In this document: one piece after another, positions 30,958 to 34,901 of the stretch | Layout: the number at the start of each line of letters is the position of its first letter | How positions within the stretch are numbered: the stretch's first letter is position 1 | DNA from: Oribacterium sp. KHPX15 | GTDB lineage: Bacteria; Bacillota; Clostridia; Lachnospirales; Lachnospiraceae | Direction: 5' to 3' | Assembly: GCF_900107835.1 (NCBI RefSeq) | Contig: NZ_FNRG01000030.1 | Location: forward strand, 1 to 34,901 | Length of the DNA: 34,901 nt | The notes under the pieces: generated by a model | Database searches by the model: none | Told to the model about the DNA's origin: nothing | Seen by the model: only the letters and a program-made list of their open reading frames with translations | Made by a program: the position numbers and the translations under genes

Positions 30958-31797
30958 ATGAATTCAAAAGTTATCGTAGTACATAATTTAAAGGGTGGAG
31001 TCGCAAAAACCACAACTGTAATCCAGATGGCAACAGCACTTGTAAAGTTCCATAACAAGAAAGTTCTTGTCATTGACTGCGACCCACAGTTCAACACGAC
31101 TTTCACCTGTGGAGTAGACACAAACGAAATACGAACACTTTGGGATATCTTTGAATATTATACCGGCCAGGAAGATGCTGAAGAAGTCACTATGGACGAC
31201 ATAATAGTGCCTACAAAGGACGGATTTGATCTTGTTCCTGGTGATCTTGAGCTTGTTGGTGCCGATGATGATTATATGGGTGTTTCCGATAACATCAAAA
31301 CACTTAACAAGGCACTTCGTGACATGAAGAAAGAGTATGATTACATTATCATCGATACACCTCCTTCACTTAGCCTTATGGTTAAGAATGCTTACTTTGC
31401 TTCACCAAATTCCCAGATAATATGTCCTACAACTCTTGATGTATATGGATATCAGGGACTTGATTCTTTACAGAAGCGTCTTGATCATTTCGCAAAGAAG
31501 TACAGAATGACGGAAAATCATCCTGATTTCAAGATAACCGGAATTCTTAGAACTATTGTGGAATCTAACACCAAGAACGATCAGACCTATTCAGAAGGTA
31601 TTGAATACTTCGCAAATGAGAACAATATTTATTGCTTCAAGGAAATCATCCATAAGACCACACAAGTTAAAAGAGCACAGAACGAGATGCAGAACCTTTT
31701 TGACTACAAGGCCGATTCTACCGCAGCCATGGATTACAAATACTTTGTAAAAGAACTCCTGGATCTTGAAAAGAAACTTGATAAGGATGTGAGGTAA
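30958..31797 (+). CDS. parA: ParA family partition ATPase, 279 residues
   Basis: Walker-type partition ATPase that moves plasmid copies over the nucleoid. The deviant Walker A is KGGVAKTT at residues 12-19, motif A' is VLVIDCDPQFN near 38-48, and Walker B is YIIIDTPPSL near 124-133. The protein starts directly with the ATPase fold, without the N-terminal helix-turn-helix of type Ia ParA, so it is type Ib-like. The start at 30958 has GGGAGG 9 nt upstream; the frame upstream of it translates only AT repeats. It is followed after 4 bp by the RHH-protein gene and preceded by the decamer array. Confidence 0.94.
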   Translation: MNSKVIVVHNLKGGVAKTTTVIQMATALVKFHNKKVLVIDCDPQFNTTFTCGVDTNEIRTLWDIFEYYTGQEDAEEVTMDDIIVPTKDGFDLVPGDLELVGADDDYMGVSDNIKTLNKALRDMKKEYDYIIIDTPPSLSLMVKNAYFASPNSQIICPTTLDVYGYQGLDSLQKRLDHFAKKYRMTENHPDFKITGILRTIVESNTKNDQTYSEGIEYFANENNIYCFKEIIHKTTQVKRAQNEMQNLFDYKADSTAAMDYKYFVKELLDLEKKLDKDVR

Positions 31798-31801
31798 ACC
31801 T

Positions 31802-32413
31802 ATGAGTATTAACGCAGAGAAGAAAAAGAAAAAAGAGTTCCAGGTTCCCGCAGCCATGCAGACAATGATGGCAAGAAATAAAAAAGCTGCATTGGAAGAA
31901 GAGAATGAAGCAGTACCAGAGCCTATTGAGGAAGCACCTAAGCCCGTTAAGAAAGCAGTGCCAGCTCAAGACAAAACTCCAGTAAAAGATACAAAACCGG
32001 CTCAGGAACAAGCTGTAAAGAATGATGTTAACCCGCCTGTAGAGCCGGTCATTAATACTCCACTTGTTCCCAAGAGAGTAGATGAGCCAATTTCCCAACC
32101 AGTACAGAGTGTTGTGGAAACTACACCATTATCAACATCAAGGATTATTCAACAAACTACATCCAAGACTAAAAAACGTGGTCCCAAAGTTGAGCCATAT
32201 TTCATAGGCTCAGAGAAGAGACCGATGCCTCTTGTTCTTAACGAGAGAGATAAGCGTTTTATGGACTTCATGTCAGAAACTTATGGTCGTAATACAAACT
32301 TTTTTGTTAGGGCAATGATAGCTCATGAGCTCCAGGCTCGTAAGAAGGAATTTGAACAGTATCTTGCAGAAAACGGAGAAGCCATTTCCGGAAACACCAT
32401 TGTGAATATATAA
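31802..32413 (+). CDS. Probable centromere-binding ParB-type protein with C-terminal ribbon-helix-helix, 203 residues
   Basis: Residues 1-30 are Lys-rich (EKKKKKEF). Residues 33-130 are a disordered Pro/Glu/Val linker. Residues 139-180 read RPMPLVLNERDKRFMDFMSE..GRNTNFFVRAMIAHELQ, which fits a strand, helix, turn and helix of the ribbon-helix-helix fold. The last 20 residues are helical. Its place directly after a type Ib parA, and between two sets of the same decamer repeats, makes it the likely centromere-binding partner. Usual type Ib partners are about 50-120 residues, so the long linker is unusual. The N-terminal basic part may stimulate the ParA ATPase, as in ParG and related proteins; this is inferred. 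Confidence 0.75.
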   Translation: MSINAEKKKKKEFQVPAAMQTMMARNKKAALEEENEAVPEPIEEAPKPVKKAVPAQDKTPVKDTKPAQEQAVKNDVNPPVEPVINTPLVPKRVDEPISQPVQSVVETTPLSTSRIIQQTTSKTKKRGPKVEPYFIGSEKRPMPLVLNERDKRFMDFMSETYGRNTNFFVRAMIAHELQARKKEFEQYLAENGEAISGNTIVNI

Positions 32414-32456
32414 ATATATTTACATATATTCGTATATATTTACAAATATACATATT
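32410..32456. repeat. Second, short decamer array after the par genes
   Basis: Starting at the stop codon of the RHH gene, units such as AATATATTTAC, ATATATTCGT and ATATATTTAC follow at 10-bp spacing. It has the same type and phase as the array upstream of parA, so the par genes lie between two arrays. Confidence 0.65.
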
Positions 32457-32463
32457 TCTATTC

Positions 32464-32498
32464 AAAGAATCGCCGTATTAATTACGACGATTCTTTTT
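32464..32498 (+). terminator. Intrinsic terminator of the par operon
   Basis: AAAGAATCGCCGTA pairs with TACGACGATTCTTT (one mismatch) around 5 nt, followed by TTTTT. It lies about 50 bp past the RHH gene, beyond the second decamer array. Confidence 0.85.
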
Positions 32499-32507
32499 AA
32501 TAATTCG

Positions 32508-32527
32508 CGTCTATATTAAATTTGACG
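32508..32527. promoter_or_regulatory. CGTC...GACG operator candidate over the -35 of the ParB-like gene
   Basis: CGTC, 12 AT-only bases, GACG; 14 of 20 positions are symmetric. It overlaps the -35 hexamer. A better copy of the same CGTC(N12)GACG layout lies inside the gene at 32682-32701. Confidence 0.45.
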
Positions 32528-32550
32528 TTTTTCAAAATTTCACTTATAAT
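32522..32550 (+). promoter_or_regulatory. Consensus sigma-A promoter of the ParB-like operon
   Basis: TTGACG (32522-32527), 17-nt spacer, perfect TATAAT (32545-32550), about 34 bp before the ATG at 32584. It is the closest match to consensus in the window. Confidence 0.82.
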
Positions 32551-32583
32551 TTTTCTAGAAAAATTCTTTTGGGTGATTTTTTT

Positions 32584-33756
32584 ATGAAGGCTGAAATTGA
32601 CATCAGACGACTGAAAAAATTCATATCGATTTTTGGAACGCCTCCGGTTTTTTTAGATCACGAAGTAATAAAATCATCTAACGTCATAATTAAATATGAC
32701 GTTTCAGCGTCTAATTATTCATTATTCTTTAAACCAGTAATTGTCAGAATGGAAACGGTCAATGTCGGAAAAAACAAGATTCCGACCGGCCTGTATATTC
32801 TCATAGAAGGGCAGGAGCGATTACCTTTGGCAAAGGTTTTCGATTCTATACCGGCTATTGTAATAGACAGTCGTTTGTCAGAAACCGAAATAGCTTCTCT
32901 CGAATTTTTGCTGAACACTGACATTGAAGACTTAGACGAGTCTTCAATCATACAGGTAGTAAAGTTTGGGTATGATCTTATCTTAAGGACTATTGCTCCT
33001 GACAAAGGTAAAGATCCGAACCTAATTGATGGCAATATCAACCGGCGTGTCATTGAGGTCCTTTCTGAACTGATACCTATGTCAACACAGAATCTATACA
33101 GATACGTAGGTATCATCCGGCACCTTGAGCCACCTCTAATTAATTTATTTAAAAGTGGAGTGTTGAGCCTGAGAGCAGCATATCTAATTTCATGTGTTAA
33201 GCCGGATGTCCAGCTTTGTGTATATGACTTTATTTTGAGATACCAGATGATAACTGTTACAGAACAGGATGCCTATACCTTATGCCGATTGATGAAAGAG
33301 GAGATTAATTATATGGATGAGCAGAAGTTAAAGGAAATGGAAGAGCAGAACAAGCTGCTCGAAAAAGAGCTCGCTAACGTTAAGAACCAGCTTGCCCAGG
33401 CAAGGAGCAAATCAAAGTTATACCGAAAAGAGATACTTGATGCCGTAGACGAAGATATGAGGAGCGGAGCCGGCAGTTATAGTAATATCCCAAATCTAAG
33501 CACCCTGCTTGCTATAGAAGACAAGTTCAAGAGTATTAACAGCCTTACCTCAAGTCTTGTTAAGACAATCTACAAAGCTACATCAGTCCAATATGACTTC
33601 CATAACAGGGAGCTTGAGAATCTTGAACTTCTCATCAATAAGTTTGTCTCAGTATATAATGACATTTCCGAGGATGAAAAGCTTGCTGTAGTGAATGAGT
33701 CAGATGTAAAGGATGGGGTTCTTAACGCTAAGAAGAAGAGAGGACGGAAAGCATGA
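32584..33756 (+). CDS. ParB/KorB-like DNA-binding protein, 390 residues
   Basis: Residues 65-115 fit the ParB/Srx N-terminal domain: GLYILIEGQERLPLAKVFDSIPAIVID, then LSETEIASLEFLLNTD. Residues 145-215 fit the helix-turn-helix part (LIPMSTQNLYRYVGIIRHL, then FKSGVLSLRAAYLISCVKPDVQ). A coiled coil covers about 245-285 (EEQNKLLEKELANVKNQLAQ). The tail is basic (KKKRGRKA). The GERRxRA box of CTPase ParBs is degenerate here (GQERLPLAK), so CTP binding is doubtful. The start at 32584 has GGTGA 8 nt upstream. It is a separate unit from parA and is followed by an overlapping small helix-turn-helix gene. It may be a regulator or a second partition-type factor; the CGTC...GACG sites suggest autoregulation. 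Confidence 0.8.
   Translation: MKAEIDIRRLKKFISIFGTPPVFLDHEVIKSSNVIIKYDVSASNYSLFFKPVIVRMETVNVGKNKIPTGLYILIEGQERLPLAKVFDSIPAIVIDSRLSETEIASLEFLLNTDIEDLDESSIIQVVKFGYDLILRTIAPDKGKDPNLIDGNINRRVIEVLSELIPMSTQNLYRYVGIIRHLEPPLINLFKSGVLSLRAAYLISCVKPDVQLCVYDFILRYQMITVTEQDAYTLCRLMKEEINYMDEQKLKEMEEQNKLLEKELANVKNQLAQARSKSKLYRKEILDAVDEDMRSGAGSYSNIPNLSTLLAIEDKFKSINSLTSSLVKTIYKATSVQYDFHNRELENLELLINKFVSVYNDISEDEKLAVVNESDVKDGVLNAKKKRGRKA
32680..32703. promoter_or_regulatory. 24-bp near-perfect palindrome inside the ParB-like gene
   Basis: AACGTCATA, 6 nt, TATGACGTT, with arms 9 bp and perfect. It lies 96 bp into the coding sequence. The TGACG half-site also occurs at the promoter (32523-32527) and near 29313-29340. 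Confidence 0.5.
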
Positions 33757-34151
33757 TTACAAAAACCAATGATCCATCAGCCGGGGTTATATACAGCCTG
33801 AAAATTGTTCTTCAAGAAATGAATCAGAAAAACACAACCGAGCTAGCAAAGGATATCGAAGAATTAAACGTTCTTCTAGTAAAAAGTGGAGTACATCTAA
33901 CTTTAAATTCTGCCGGTGAATCGGCAAATGTGGTTCTGTCATATGTAAACAATATTGCCAAGAGAAATGCCGGAAGAAAAAAGATGATAGGGCAGGCTAA
34001 GACCGTTTCGGATGTCTTTAATTATAGAAAATCCCATACATCCGAAGAAGCTGCAGCTTACGCAGGAATCGGCATACGTTCTTATCAGAGAAGAGTTAAG
34101 AAGTACAAAGAACTTAACCGTTGGCATGAAGATAATCCGCTTTACTTCTAA
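33753..34151 (+). CDS. Small helix-turn-helix protein coupled to the ParB-like gene, 132 residues
   Basis: The ATG overlaps the stop of the ParB-like gene (ATGA at 33753-33756), so translation is coupled. Residues 1-75 are helical and may dimerise. Residues 85-125 (TVSDVFNYRKSHTSEEAAAYAGIGIRSYQRRVKKYKEL) look like a resolvase-type helix-turn-helix, with the SHTSEEAAAYAGIGIRSYQRRV core. There is no recombinase catalytic domain. A DNA-binding partner or corepressor of the ParB-like protein is likely. Not assigned to a named family. Confidence 0.75.
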   Translation: MITKTNDPSAGVIYSLKIVLQEMNQKNTTELAKDIEELNVLLVKSGVHLTLNSAGESANVVLSYVNNIAKRNAGRKKMIGQAKTVSDVFNYRKSHTSEEAAAYAGIGIRSYQRRVKKYKELNRWHEDNPLYF

Positions 34152-34173
34152 ATCATCTGAAGATGTTAAATAA

Positions 34174-34222
34174 ATGAGCGAGGGAACCACAAATTATTTG
34201 TGGTTCCTCGCTCATACGTTTT
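34174..34222 (+). terminator. Strong intrinsic terminator of the ParB-like operon
   Basis: ATGAGCGAGG...ACCACAAAT pairs with ATTTGTGG...CCTCGCTCAT over about 20 bp with one bulged G, followed by ACGTTTTTT. It lies 22 bp past the stop at 34151. Confidence 0.88.
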
Positions 34223-34318
34223 TTAAATCCCATTTTTGAACGCGACACATTTAATTTTGTCGTTTTTGGCGTTGTTTGCAATGAAAAATACTTTATTTTC
34301 TTCTTATATTACTTTCTA

Positions 34319-34551
34319 TCATGCAGATTCAGAAACTGTCGCTGCCTTAGTCTTCAATTCCTTTTTATATTTATAGAATGTGTTTCTCGCCAGTTTTGTC
34401 AGCTTCATCATATCTATCTTAAATATGTCGAAACAAGATGGCTCTTGAAATCGTTAGTTAGATTGTCAAAATCCTCATTGGTCTCTGATATCTTGAGTCG
34501 CTGAGTCAAAGAAGATTCAACTTCAGGCGGTATATCAGGTTTGGTACTCAT
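34319..34551 (-). pseudogene. Frameshifted small helix-turn-helix gene
   Basis: From ATG at 34551 one frame reads MSTKPDIPPEVESSL...DNLTNDFKSH and stops at TAG shortly after. A second frame, overlapping near 34420-34440, continues with FDIFKIDMMKLTKLARNTFYKYKKEL and stops at 34319. The second part has the look of a recombinase- or transposon-type helix-turn-helix (LARNTFYKYKKEL). Joined by one frame shift they would give a protein of about 77 residues. It could instead be two unrelated short frames, or a sequencing error in one gene. Confidence 0.4.
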
Positions 34552-34739
34552 CTGACTGCTCCCACGGGCAAGCCCGTGGGGTTCTGATTACCAAGCGTAG
34601 CCTGTAATCGTACATCATTTTCAGACTTTGGAGTTACAGGTGTAAATCTTTTTGAATCAGGACTTTCATTACCAGGCAGTCCAACGACCACATTAGCGGT
34701 AAATTTCTGTCTTGTGACAAGGACGTACAGTCAATCGCC
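34550..34739 (-). mobile_element. Possible IS200/IS605-type end remnant
   Basis: A 9-bp perfect hairpin with a 2-nt loop, CCCACGGGC AA GCCCGTGGG, lies at 34561-34580. It is typical of IS200/IS605-type right ends. The minus-strand frame through it is open for about 60 codons and ends NPTGLPVGAVR with a stop that overlaps the ATG at 34551. No TnpB catalytic motif is visible in it, so only the element's end appears to be left. The identification rests mainly on the hairpin. It differs from the ends of the complete IS605 at 7493-9556. Confidence 0.4.
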
Positions 34740-34753
34740 CATATTTAATTGTT

Positions 34754-34901
34754 TTAAGCTACCTTAATTCCGCTGTTTAGTATTTTAATCTTATTAGCCT
34801 TGATCCATGCGATCAGGACTTTTTCTTTTGTGTGACACTTGTCAAAAGTCGCAATACATTTCTCTTTGTCTACAGCTTTGGTTTTGTGATCGTAACAATA
34901 T
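34754..34901 (-). CDS. C-terminal end of an unknown gene, cut by the right window edge
   Basis: A minus-strand frame open from the window edge to a TAA at 34754-34756, about 48 codons. It reads TKAVDKEKCIATFDKCHT and ends ILNSGIKVA. Basic, with two Cys separated by six residues. Too short to identify. It may belong to the decayed mobile-element region or be the end of an intact neighbour. Confidence 0.4.
   Translation of the reverse strand, partial: YCYDHKTKAVDKEKCIATFDKCHTKEKVLIAWIKANKIKILNSGIKVA

Noticed and set aside
34243-34262. CGACA(N10)TGTCG palindrome as another ParB-like site
   Set aside because: The half-site is TGTCG, not TGACG, so it does not match the sites at 32508 and 32680; kept only as an AT-rich palindrome.

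Overview
The window looks like part of a large plasmid or chromid of a low-GC Gram-positive bacterium, most likely a rumen or gut Lachnospiraceae such as Butyrivibrio or Pseudobutyrivibrio. This rests on AT-rich DNA, strong AAGGAG-type ribosome binding sites, many short hairpin-plus-U-run terminators, a ParA partition locus and plasmid-borne replication genes. The genus is inferred from overall style, not from a marker gene. No rRNA, tRNA or CRISPR array was seen.

Layout. Positions 1-329 hold the 5' end of a carboxylesterase gene (minus strand, cut by the window edge). Positions 638-7400 hold a two-gene minus-strand unit: a 1649-residue membrane-anchored multidomain protein with a possible SleB-like cell-wall hydrolase region, and a 600-residue secreted repeat protein. 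Positions 7493-9556 are an IS605-type element with divergent tnpA (HUH) and tnpB, hairpin ends and a probable guide (omega/re) RNA region. Positions 9659-11416 encode an unrecognised 585-residue protein. Positions 11499-13493 are a minus-strand operon of three methyltransferase-like genes plus a possible 26-codon ORF.

The core of the window, 13629-29296, is a set of minus-strand genes for a self-contained DNA replication and repair kit: a DnaE-type polymerase III alpha subunit, a DEDDh proofreading-type exonuclease, a RecJ nuclease, a Rad50/RecF-like ATPase, two proteins with SSB-like OB-folds, an Ala/Lys/Glu coiled-coil protein and several unknown proteins. They fall into six transcription units. 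Each unit is preceded, at a promoter-like distance, by the same 27-bp element (boxes A-F in the entries). Most units end in a clear intrinsic terminator, and one has an attenuator-like terminator in its leader. A glycerol dehydrogenase-like gene (27523-28620) and a small candidate ribbon-helix-helix gene (16636-16824) sit among them without the box. This looks like a coordinated plasmid replisome regulon and is the most interesting part of the window.

Positions 29297-34222 are the maintenance region. About 1.4 kb of AT-rich DNA is filled with ATATATT-type repeats, many phased at exactly 10 bp. It is followed by parA, a gene for a protein with a C-terminal ribbon-helix-helix, and a further short run of the same repeats. 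The arrangement resembles a type Ib partition system with a very large centromere. Next come a ParB/KorB-like gene with a consensus sigma-A promoter and palindromic sites, and an overlapping small helix-turn-helix gene.

Positions 34250-34901 hold decayed or partial material: a frameshifted small helix-turn-helix gene, a hairpin typical of IS200/IS605 ends, and the C-terminal end of a gene entering from the right edge. No replication initiator gene was found in the window.
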